From contig JADGQH010000079.1 of assembly GCA_017881985.1 (NCBI GenBank), positions 1 through 11,487 on the forward strand: a stretch of 11,487 nucleotides of DNA. The letters are read 5' to 3'. Positions 1 to 6,296 of this stretch are shown piece by piece. The notes under the pieces are model-generated. The model worked only from the letters and a program-made list of their open reading frames with translations, was not told the origin of the DNA and did no database searches. The first letter of the stretch is position 1. Every line of letters starts with the position of its first letter. A program made the position numbers and the translations under genes. This stretch comes from Chloroflexota bacterium. GTDB lineage: Bacteria; Chloroflexota; Limnocylindria; Limnocylindrales; CSP1-4.

Positions 1-2792
1 CGTCGGGCCTGGTCGTTCTGGGCGTCGAGCCCGAGGCGCATGCCCAGGCCGAACTCGGCGTTGTCCTCGAAGAGCGAGTTGTTCCAGGCCGGGCCCCGGC
101 CCGCGGCGTTCACCGTCCACGGGGTCGTGGGCAGGTTGGCGCCGTAGATGGACGAGCAGCCCGTGGCGTTGGCCACGATCATCCGGTCGCCGAAGAGCTG
201 GGACACGAGCTTGAGGTACGGGGTCTCGCCGCAGCCGTTGCAGGCCAGCGAGAACTCGAACAGCGGCTCGAGCACCTGGGCGCCCTTGACGGTGTCGTGG
301 GCGATCAGGCTCCGGTCGAGCGGCGGGATCGACTGGAAGAACTCCCAGTGCGGCCGCTCGACATCGCGATGCGCGGCAGCGGGCTCGAGGTTGATGGACT
401 TGTGCTTGACCTCGGTCTTGCTCTTGGCCGGGCAGACGTCCACGCAGACGCCGCAGCCGGTGCAATCGTCCGGGGCCACCTGGATCGTGATGCGGTGGTC
501 CAGCAGGTCGCGGGACTTGAACTCCTTGGACTGGAAGCCCGCCGGGGCGCCCTCGACGGCCGCGGCCGGGTAGACCTTCATCCGGATCGCGGCGTGCGGG
601 CAGACCATGGCGCACTTGCCGCAGTCGATGCAGATCGACGGATCCCAGATCGGGAGCTCCAGGGCGATGGCCCGCTTCTCGAACCGCGTGGTGCCCGATG
701 GGAACGTTCCGTCGACCGGGAAGGCCGAGACCGGGAGCCGGTCGCCGTCGCCGGCCATCAGGACCGCCGTGACGTTCCTGACGAAGTCCGGAGCGTCGGC
801 GGGCACGACGGGAGGAAGCGCGTGGCCGGTCGTGGCCGGGCCGAGCGTCACGTGGCCGAGGCGCGCGATCGAGGCGTCGATGGCCGCGAAGTTCTGGTCG
901 ACGACCGCCTGGCCGCGCTTCGCGTAGGTCTTCTCCACGAAGGCCTTGATCCGCTCGATCGCCTCTGCCGACGGCAGCACGCCCGACAGGTGGAAGAAGC
1001 AGGGCTGCATGATCGTGTTGATGCGCGTGCCCATGCCCGTCTCGGCGGCCACGGCGAGGGCGTCGATGACCCAGAAGTCGATCTTCTTGTTGACCAGGTG
1101 CCGCTGGACATCGACCGGCAGGTGATCCCAGATCTCGTCCGGCCCATAGGGCGAGTTGAGGAGGAACGTTGCGCCGGGCTTGGCGAAGTCGAGGATCTTG
1201 ATCTTGTCGAGGAGCCCGAACTGGTGGCAGGCGACGAAGTCCGCCGAGTCGATGAGATAGGCCGACTTCGTCTGGACGGGCCCGAAGCGGAGATGCGAGA
1301 CCGTGGTCCCGCCGGACTTCTTCGAGTCGTACACGAAGAAGCCCTGGGCGAAGAGATCGGTGCCCTCGCCGATGATCTTCACGGAGGCATGGTTCGCGCC
1401 GACGGTTCCATCCGAGCCGAGGCCGAAGAACAGGGCCTGCACCTCGCCCGCGGGGCGCGGGGTGCGGTAGTCCACGTCGATCGGCAGGCTCAGGTGCGTG
1501 ACGTCGTCGTAGATGCCGACCGTGAAGTGGCGCTTGGGCCGGTCCGCCGAAAGCTCGTCGAACACGGGCCGGATCATGCCCGGGGTCACTTCCTTGGACG
1601 AAAGACCGTATCGGCCGCCGATGACGCGGGGCATCATCGTGAACGGGGGCTCCTCGGAGTCCATCTGCTCGGTGAGCGCGGCCACGACGGCCTGGTAGAG
1701 CGGCTCGCCGACGGCGCCGGGCTCCTTGGTCCGGTCCAGGACCGCGATCGCCTTGACGGTCGAGGGGAGCGCGGCCATGAGCGCATCCGACGGGAACGGC
1801 TGGAAGAGCCGGACCACGACGACGCCGACCTTCTGGCCGGTGGCGTTGAGGGCGTCGACGGTCTCCTGCACCGCGCCCGCGGCGGAGCCGATGATCACGA
1901 TGACGCGGTCGGCGTCGGGCGCGCCGTGGTAGTCGACGATGCCGTAGTGGCGGCCGGTCTGCTCGGCGAGCTCGGCCATGACCTCGGTCACGATGCCCGG
2001 GACGGCGTCGTAGAACCGGTTCGCGGCCTCGCGAGCCTGGAAGAACGAGTCCGGGTTCTGGGCCGTGCCGCGGATGAAGGGCGCGTCGGGCGTCATGCCG
2101 CGGGCCCGGAAGGCGAGCACGTCATCGTCGCGGATGAGCGACCGGATGACATCGTCCCCCATGATCGCGATCTTGTTGATCTCATGGGAGGTGCGGAACC
2201 CGTCGAAGAAGTGCAGGAACGGGATCCGCGACCTGAGCGTGGCGGCATGCGCGACGAGCGCGAAGTCGTGAGCCTCCTGGACGGAGCCCGCGGCGAGCAT
2301 CGCCCAGCCCGTGGCCCGCGCGTGCATGACGTCGCTGTGGTCGCCGTAGATCGAGAGCGCATGCGTCGCAAGCGTGCGGGCCGCGACGTGGATCACCGTC
2401 GGCGTCAGCTCGCCCGCGATCTTGAACATGTTCGGGATCATGAGGAGCAGCCCCTGGGACGCCGTGAAGGTCGTCGCCAGCGCGCCCTTCTGCAGCGCAC
2501 CGTGGAGCGCGCCGGCCGCGCCGCCCTCGGACTGCATCTCGATGACGTCGGGAACCTTGCCCCACAGGTTCGGCTTCCCGGCCGCCGACCAGTCGTCGGC
2601 GTGCTCCGCCATCGGGGACGCGGGCGTGATCGGGAAGATCGAGATCACCTCGCTCAGGGCGTAGGCGATGCGGGCCGCGGCCTCGTTGCCGTCCATGCAC
2701 ACGAAGACCTTGTCGCGGCTCCGGGCGTCTGGTGTGGCGGGGGCGGCGCCCGGTGCGGCAACGGGCCGCTCCAGGGGCGTCTGCAGGGTCAT
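1..2792 (-). CDS. nifJ: Pyruvate:ferredoxin (flavodoxin) oxidoreductase, 3' end cut by window edge
   Basis: This cytoplasmic enzyme oxidatively decarboxylates pyruvate with CoA to acetyl-CoA, CO2 and reduced ferredoxin or flavodoxin; it can also run in reverse. About 930 residues are visible; the frame is open to the window edge, so roughly 230 C-terminal residues are missing compared with the usual length near 1,170-1,200. The N-terminal TPP pyrimidine domain carries FPITPAS (Thr56), Glu89 and Arg139, at a constant +25 offset from the Desulfovibrio africanus active-site Thr31, Glu64 and Arg114. Two ferredoxin-type 4Fe-4S motifs follow: CIDCGKCAMVCP (Cys codons at 600-632) and CTGCGVCVDVCP (432-464). 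The TPP domain has CNGCGETPY (231-242) and ATGCSSIYG (Cys at 156-158), ligands of the proximal cluster. The later GDGWAYDIGYGG-type motif lies outside the window. An alanine/proline-rich stretch of about 28 residues precedes the usual start of the family. The chosen ATG has GGAGG six bases upstream and overlaps the upstream stop as ATGA. Confidence 0.97.
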   Translation of the reverse strand, partial: MTLQTPLERPVAAPGAAPATPDARSRDKVFVCMDGNEAAARIAYALSEVISIFPITPASPMAEHADDWSAAGKPNLWGKVPDVIEMQSEGGAAGALHGALQKGALATTFTASQGLLLMIPNMFKIAGELTPTVIHVAARTLATHALSIYGDHSDVMHARATGWAMLAAGSVQEAHDFALVAHAATLRSRIPFLHFFDGFRTSHEINKIAIMGDDVIRSLIRDDDVLAFRARGMTPDAPFIRGTAQNPDSFFQAREAANRFYDAVPGIVTEVMAELAEQTGRHYGIVDYHGAPDADRVIVIIGSAAGAVQETVDALNATGQKVGVVVVRLFQPFPSDALMAALPSTVKAIAVLDRTKEPGAVGEPLYQAVVAALTEQMDSEEPPFTMMPRVIGGRYGLSSKEVTPGMIRPVFDELSADRPKRHFTVGIYDDVTHLSLPIDVDYRTPRPAGEVQALFFGLGSDGTVGANHASVKIIGEGTDLFAQGFFVYDSKKSGGTTVSHLRFGPVQTKSAYLIDSADFVACHQFGLLDKIKILDFAKPGATFLLNSPYGPDEIWDHLPVDVQRHLVNKKIDFWVIDALAVAAETGMGTRINTIMQPCFFHLSGVLPSAEAIERIKAFVEKTYAKRGQAVVDQNFAAIDASIARLGHVTLGPATTGHALPPVVPADAPDFVRNVTAVLMAGDGDRLPVSAFPVDGTFPSGTTRFEKRAIALELPIWDPSICIDCGKCAMVCPHAAIRMKVYPAAAVEGAPAGFQSKEFKSRDLLDHRITIQVAPDDCTGCGVCVDVCPAKSKTEVKHKSINLEPAAAHRDVERPHWEFFQSIPPLDRSLIAHDTVKGAQVLEPLFEFSLACNGCGETPYLKLVSQLFGDRMIVANATGCSSIYGANLPTTPWTVNAAGRGPAWNNSLFEDNAEFGLGMRLGLDAQNDQAR

Positions 2793-3175
2793 GCTGGACC
2801 TCCGATTGCGCGAAGACGGCTGGCGAGACTGCCGCCTTCAACGTGTTTCAGGATTGTCGCGCCGATGCCCGCAGCCCGGGCCTCCCGGGCTTCGTCTGCA
2901 CCCAGGTACGCGGCGAGAACGACGATGTGATCACGGGGAGTGACGCCGTCGAGGGCGTCCGCCACCGCACGCCAGCCGCCCCGGAGCGCGCCATCGACGA
3001 GGACGAGATCGGGCGCGCAGGTCCGCGCCGCGAGGGCCGCGGAGCCGGCCGACCGGACCTCGCCGACGACGGCGAAGCCGTGCCGGTTCAGGTGCGCGGC
3101 GAGCGCATCGGAAGCGCCGAGGTGGTCGCTCACGATGAGAAGCCGGCGCACCGGTTGGGGATAGGGCTGGAACAT
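2789..3175 (-). CDS. Small stand-alone receiver-like protein coupled to nifJ
   Basis: The 128-residue product reads as a single CheY-like receiver domain without an output domain. Visible landmarks are the first strand RRLLIVSDH (Ser16-Asp17 in place of the usual acidic pair), the putative phosphoacceptor Asp61 in DLVLVDGAL, and Lys110 in TILKHVEGG at the conserved lysine position. The conserved Thr/Ser near residue 88 is replaced by alanine (VVLAAY). The fold is therefore likely, but phosphorylation may be weak or absent. The gene ends in an ATGA overlap with nifJ, so the two are almost certainly co-transcribed and translationally coupled. The frame stays open upstream to about 3427, but that extension is low-complexity and unlike a receiver; the ATG at 3175 directly precedes the domain. 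No convincing ribosome site stands before it, so the exact start is uncertain. A role in controlling or sensing around the oxidoreductase is inference only. Confidence 0.75.
   Translation of the reverse strand: MFQPYPQPVRRLLIVSDHLGASDALAAHLNRHGFAVVGEVRSAGSAALAARTCAPDLVLVDGALRGGWRAVADALDGVTPRDHIVVLAAYLGADEAREARAAGIGATILKHVEGGSLASRLRAIGGPA
2799..2803 (-). promoter_or_regulatory. Shine-Dalgarno site of nifJ
   Basis: GGAGG lies six bases before the nifJ ATG, inside the last codons of the receiver-like gene. It supports the 2792 start and the N-terminal extension, and fits re-initiation or coupled translation from the upstream gene. Confidence 0.75.
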
Positions 3176-3220
3176 GCTGGTAGCGTCGCCCCGGGCCTCT
3201 GGACCGGGCACCCGCGCACC

Positions 3221-3238
3221 GGCCCCAAGAAGGGGGCC
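3221..3238. repeat. Six-base inverted repeat in the nifJ operon leader
   Basis: GGCCCC and GGGGCC flank a six-base spacer (AAGAAG on the plus strand). The element ends 46 bases before the receiver-like ATG. It could be an operator half-site pair, a leader hairpin or chance in GC-rich DNA. Confidence 0.4.
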
Positions 3239-3284
3239 ATTCGGCCCTGCCAAGGGTCGCGATCTGCACGGCACACTGCGGAGC

Positions 3285-3321
3285 GTGGTGGACGTCGCAG
3301 GGGACGCGCGATGTCCACCAC
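3285..3321. repeat. Long near-perfect inverted repeat (14-base arms)
   Basis: The arms at 3285-3298 and 3308-3321 match at 13 of 14 positions around a nine-base loop; the outer nine bases (GTGGTGGAC / GTCCACCAC) are perfect. The single mismatch is a G-U pair in plus-strand RNA and A-C in minus-strand RNA. It lies 177 bases beyond the CoA-transferase stop and 110 bases before the receiver-like start, so it could be a terminator between the two minus-strand units, or an operator. No T-run follows the stem on either strand. Confidence 0.6.
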
Positions 3322-3451
3322 TACCTGTGTTCGGGGCAGTCTGACCCGGCACTGACGCGGCGGCCACAAATGGCGCGCCCAGCTTGCGTCGCCCGAGGGC
3401 GGTTGCCCGGGCATCCGTAACGCGCAATTCTTCCGGTGGCGACGCGCTCGT

Positions 3452-3466
3452 GGTCCGGATCGGACC
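3452..3466 (-). terminator. Candidate hairpin after the CoA-transferase gene
   Basis: GGTCCG and CGGACC flank three bases, 32 bases past the TAG stop of the CoA-transferase gene on its transcribed side. The position suits a terminator, but there is no T-run and the loop is tight, so the call is weak. The longer repeat at 3285-3321 is the stronger alternative. Confidence 0.3.
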
Positions 3467-3497
3467 CGACCCGCCCGATCGGTTCGTACCCGCCCGC

Positions 3498-4769
3498 CTA
3501 CAGGTAGTGCGTTCGACGCGCCTGGACGGTCAGCTCGTCGCGGAAGTCGGGGTGTGCGATCGCGATCAGGGCGGCCGCACGCTCGCGGATCGACTTCCCG
3601 AAGAGCTCCGCGACCCCCCACTCCGTGACGACGGTCCGGACGTGCGCGCGCGTCGTCACGACGCCCGCACCCTCGGCGAGGAACGGGGTGATCCGCGAGA
3701 CGGTCCCGCCGGCAGCGGTGGACGGGAGCGCGATGATCGGGCGCCCGTTCGTCGCGAGAGCGGCGCCGCGGATGAAGTCCATCTGCCCGCCGACCCCGCT
3801 GTAGAGACGCCAGCCGATCGAGTCGGCGCAGACCTGGCCGGTCAGGTCGATCGCGATCGCCGAGTTGATCGCCGTCATCCGGCTGAAGCTCCGGATGACG
3901 TGGGTGTCGTTCGTGAAGTCGGTGGCCCGCATCTCGACCATCGGGTTGTCATGGACGAACCGGTACAGCTTCTGCGTCCCCATCATGAACGTGGCCACGA
4001 TCTTGCCGCGGTTGCGCTCCTTGGCGAGCCCGGTCACGGCGCCCGCTTCCACGAGGTCGACGATGGCGTCGGTCATCAGCTCGGTGTGGATGCCGAGATC
4101 GTGCTTGTCCCGGAGACAGTTGGCGACGGCGGTCGGGATCGCCCCGATCCCCATCTGGAGCGTGGCGCCGTCCGGGACCAGCTCCGCGACGAACTCCCCG
4201 ATCCGCCGTTCCACGGGGTTGATCTCGCCGTCGGGCCGCGGATATGGCGCGATGTCCACCTCGACCGCGTAGTCGATCTGCGAGACGTGGACGAAGCTCT
4301 CGCCGAGAGTCCGCGGCATCGCCGCGTTCACCTGGGCGATCACGGTCTTCGCGGCACGGATCGCGGCCTGCATCGCCTCGACCGACGTGCCGAGCGAGCA
4401 GTACCCGTGCGCATCCGGCGGGGAGACGTTGCACAGCACGGCGTCGAGTGGGAGCAGCCCGGCGTCGAAGAGGTGCGGCACGTCCGACAGGAAGACCGGC
4501 ACGTAGTCGGCGCGGCCCTCGTTCACGGCGGCGCGGGCGTTCGGGCCGATGAAGAGCGCGGTGTGGCGGAAGTGCCCGGCCATCTCGGGCGCGAGATGCG
4601 GGCCCGGCCCCTCGATATGGAGGTGGACGATGTCCACGTCCCGCAGCTCCGGGGCGCGCGCCACGAGGGCGTCGAGCAGGGCGGACGGCGCGGCAGACGC
4701 GCACTGGACGTAGACCCTGTCGCCGGAACGAATCCCGGCGACGGCCTCTTCCGGCGAGACGATCTTCAT
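3498..4769 (-). CDS. Acetyl-CoA hydrolase/transferase family protein (4-hydroxybutyrate or acetate CoA-transferase like)
   Basis: The 423-residue protein has the length and layout of the Cat1/Cat2/4-hydroxybutyrate CoA-transferase family (class I), which moves CoA between acyl-CoA and a free acid through a glutamyl-CoA intermediate. Visible landmarks are the N-terminal PEEAVAGIRSGDRVYV start, LCNVSPPDAHGYCSLG (residues 112-127), the glycine-rich LQMGIGAIPTAVANCLR near 204-220, and GIHTELMTDAIVDL, where Glu230 lines up with the catalytic glutamate. The C-terminal half has GGQMDFIRGAALA and VTEWGVAELFGKSIRERA, both typical. The exact acid pair (acetate/succinate, acetate/4-hydroxybutyrate or acetate/propionate) cannot be told from the sequence. 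The ATG at 4769 matches the family start; there is no clear ribosome site, and a leaderless promoter is possible. Next to a pyruvate:ferredoxin oxidoreductase, a role in turning acetyl-CoA into acetate with CoA conservation is plausible inference. Confidence 0.93.
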   Translation of the reverse strand: MKIVSPEEAVAGIRSGDRVYVQCASAAPSALLDALVARAPELRDVDIVHLHIEGPGPHLAPEMAGHFRHTALFIGPNARAAVNEGRADYVPVFLSDVPHLFDAGLLPLDAVLCNVSPPDAHGYCSLGTSVEAMQAAIRAAKTVIAQVNAAMPRTLGESFVHVSQIDYAVEVDIAPYPRPDGEINPVERRIGEFVAELVPDGATLQMGIGAIPTAVANCLRDKHDLGIHTELMTDAIVDLVEAGAVTGLAKERNRGKIVATFMMGTQKLYRFVHDNPMVEMRATDFTNDTHVIRSFSRMTAINSAIAIDLTGQVCADSIGWRLYSGVGGQMDFIRGAALATNGRPIIALPSTAAGGTVSRITPFLAEGAGVVTTRAHVRTVVTEWGVAELFGKSIRERAAALIAIAHPDFRDELTVQARRTHYL

Positions 4770-4775
4770 TTCCGC

Positions 4776-4803
4776 AGTCTGGGAGGGCCGCTCCGGACTG
4801 CAA
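4776..4803 (-). promoter_or_regulatory. Candidate leaderless promoter of the CoA-transferase gene
   Basis: On the minus strand, TTGCAG (4798-4803) and CAGACT (4776-4781) are 16 bases apart, and CAGACT ends six bases before the ATG at 4769. That spacing would place the transcript start at the start codon, which fits the missing ribosome site. Each hexamer matches the sigma-70 consensus at only three of six positions, so this is a hypothesis. Confidence 0.3.
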
Positions 4804-4860
4804 CTGTGCCGACCGGCCCATTGGCCGAGCCCATCGGGCCCGAAGGCCGCCACCGGGTCG

Positions 4861-4898
4861 GGGCGGGTCCCGGCGGGGATTGGTTCGCGGGACCGCCC
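4861..4898. repeat. Stem-loop between divergent genes
   Basis: GGTCCCG (4866-4872) pairs with CGGGACC (4888-4894), and GGGC (4861-4864) with GCCC (4895-4898), leaving one bulged G and a 15-base loop. The eleven paired bases sit near the middle of the divergent region, where an operator serving both genes would be expected. A structural or chance origin is also possible in such GC-rich DNA. Confidence 0.45.
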
Positions 4899-4963
4899 GC
4901 CGTCTGCAAACGCAGGTTGCGAAACGTCCATCGAGTCTTCGCCGATCCTCGCCCGTGCTCCGG

Positions 4964-4969
4964 TATGCT
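4964..4969 (+). promoter_or_regulatory. Possible -10 box for the NEW3/ABC operon
   Basis: TATGCT matches four of six -10 positions and is the best AT-containing hexamer before the operon, 118 bases from the first start codon. No good -35 hexamer stands 16-18 bases upstream, so confidence is low. Confidence 0.25.
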
Positions 4970-5078
4970 GCGCCGTCGGTCGGTCTGCGGCACTCGTGGC
5001 CGTGGGCCGTTTCGCCCCGGCCCGTCGAGAGGCGGGCCGACAGTGCGCTCCCAGCCCCATTGCTCGGACCGGCTGCAC

Positions 5079-5083
5079 GGAGG
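5079..5083 (+). promoter_or_regulatory. Shine-Dalgarno site of the NEW3-like gene
   Basis: GGAGG four bases before the ATG at 5088 fixes this start. The open frame extends far upstream but has no signal peptide or family similarity there. The spacing is short but the match is strong. Confidence 0.7.
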
Positions 5084-5087
5084 ATCC

Positions 5088-6293
5088 ATGAACCGCGCCA
5101 CGAACCGCCGGCTGCGCGCCGGATTGCTCGCCACGCTGCTCCCGCTCGGGCTCGCCCTCTTCCTGCCCGCCGCCGCGCTCGTCCCGACCGTCGCGGCAGC
5201 GGATCCCCTGAGCGTGACCACCCCGTATCCCAGCGTGGCCGCGCAGCCCGGCGCCAGCGTCTCGTTCCCGATCACGATCACGACGGACGCGACCCGGACC
5301 GTCGGGCTGACTGTCGACGGCGTCCCGCAGGGCGGGTCCGCGCGGCTGACGGGCGGCGGCTTCACGGTCGACGCGGTCCAGGCCGAGTCTGGCAAGCCTG
5401 CGACCGTCAGCCTCGACGTCACGCTGCCTCCGGACGCGAACGGGATCATCACGATGACGGTCCACGCGACGTCGGGAAGCCTGGCCGCGGATCTCCCTGT
5501 CCGGCTCCGGGTCGAGGGCGGCGCGGGCGGCAGCGTGACGATCGATCCGCCCACCGGCCAGAAGGTCGCGGCCGGCGGATCGCTCACGTTCAACCTGACG
5601 CTCCACAACAACACCCCGCGCGACACGACGTTCACGTTCTCCAGCCAGCAGCCCGACGGCTGGCAGGTCAACGCCTTGCCCGGCGGCTCCAGCCAGGCCA
5701 CCAGCCTGAAGGTCGCCGCGGCCAGCACCGGGAGCGTCACCGTCAGCGTCGCCTCGCCCGGCACGGCGACGGCAGGCGACTACAAGGTGGAGCTCGACAC
5801 GGCGAGCGACGGCGACGTCCAGCCCGATCCGGTCATCCTCCCGGTGACGATCACCGGGAGCTACACGGTTGCGCTGACCCAGACCTCGGACGAGACGCTC
5901 CAGACCTCGGCCCAGCCCGGCGCCGGGAAGGCCTACGTCTGGGTGGTCCAGAACACCGGATCGGGGCCGCTGGCAAACATCACCGTCAGCGCCACGCCGC
6001 CGACGGGCTGGACGGTGACGTTCGATGCGGCCACGATTCCCAGCCTGGCGCCCGGCAAGACGCAGAACGTGACCGCCACGATCACGCCGTCCGGGAACGC
6101 GGTTGCGGGCGACTACACGATTCCGTTCACCGCCACCGTCCCCAGCAGCGGGAGCGTCCCGGGGGCGACGGCCAGCCGGGAGGTCAGGGTGACGGTCCAG
6201 GTCGGGCTCAACTGGCTGGTCGTCGGCGGGGCGCTCATCCTGCTCGTGCTGGTCGGCCTGAGCTGGGTCTTCGGGCGGTTCGGGCGCCGCTGA
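5088..6293 (+). CDS. Secreted, membrane-anchored NEW3-like beta-sandwich protein
   Basis: The 401-residue product starts with a clear signal peptide: basic RRLR, a hydrophobic core (about residues 12-33), and an alanine-rich end with likely cleavage near VAAA-DP (38-39). Three threonine/valine-rich beta-sandwich-like modules follow at about 40-145, 148-257 and 258-373. Their pattern of PG-x-S/T-V-x-F and GW-x-V, with GDY near the end of the second and third modules (230-232 and 341-343), resembles the NPCBM-associated NEW3 domain family. A single transmembrane helix (about 375-395) and a short basic tail (FGRFGRR) end the protein, so it should be displayed outside the membrane with its C-terminus inside. 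It is the first gene of a three-gene unit; the ABC ATPase begins three bases after its stop. It may be an extracellular partner or substrate-handling part of the exporter, or a cell-surface protein exported with it. Its ligand is unknown. Confidence 0.85.
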   Translation: MNRATNRRLRAGLLATLLPLGLALFLPAAALVPTVAAADPLSVTTPYPSVAAQPGASVSFPITITTDATRTVGLTVDGVPQGGSARLTGGGFTVDAVQAESGKPATVSLDVTLPPDANGIITMTVHATSGSLAADLPVRLRVEGGAGGSVTIDPPTGQKVAAGGSLTFNLTLHNNTPRDTTFTFSSQQPDGWQVNALPGGSSQATSLKVAAASTGSVTVSVASPGTATAGDYKVELDTASDGDVQPDPVILPVTITGSYTVALTQTSDETLQTSAQPGAGKAYVWVVQNTGSGPLANITVSATPPTGWTVTFDAATIPSLAPGKTQNVTATITPSGNAVAGDYTIPFTATVPSSGSVPGATASREVRVTVQVGLNWLVVGGALILLVLVGLSWVFGRFGRR

Positions 6294-6296
6294 TCG

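Larger units (their letters stand above)
3176..3497. other. Intergenic region upstream of the receiver/nifJ operon
   Basis: This 322-base stretch separates the CoA-transferase stop from the receiver-like start, both on the minus strand. I see no gene in it. It holds three inverted repeats listed separately and must contain the promoter of the receiver/nifJ unit unless that is read through from the CoA-transferase gene. I could not find a convincing -35/-10 pair by eye. Confidence 0.6.
4770..5087. other. Divergent intergenic region
   Basis: This 318-base gap separates the minus-strand CoA-transferase from the plus-strand NEW3/ABC operon, so it should hold promoters for both. It contains a strong stem-loop (4861-4898) and two weak promoter candidates, described separately. 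I see no gene in it; frames that stay open across it are GC-rich read-through without recognisable protein sequence. Confidence 0.6.

Noticed and set aside
297..2930. An open frame of 877 codons on the plus strand opposite nifJ
   Set aside because: It is Arg/Asp/Val/Gly-rich with no recognisable domain, while the minus strand here encodes an unmistakable oxidoreductase with cluster and TPP motifs. In GC-rich DNA such mirror frames are expected.
3230..3255. A TTGGCA...TGGC pattern on the minus strand resembling a sigma-54 promoter
   Set aside because: The GG and GC dinucleotides are 12 bases apart rather than 10, and the second half lacks TTGC.
3285..3321. The inverted repeat as the end of a mobile element
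   Set aside because: There is no transposase, no matching partner repeat elsewhere in the window and no target duplication.
3384..5087. A long upstream extension of the NEW3-like frame
   Set aside because: It runs opposite the CoA-transferase gene and has no family similarity. The ATG at 5088 has a strong ribosome site and begins a clear signal peptide.
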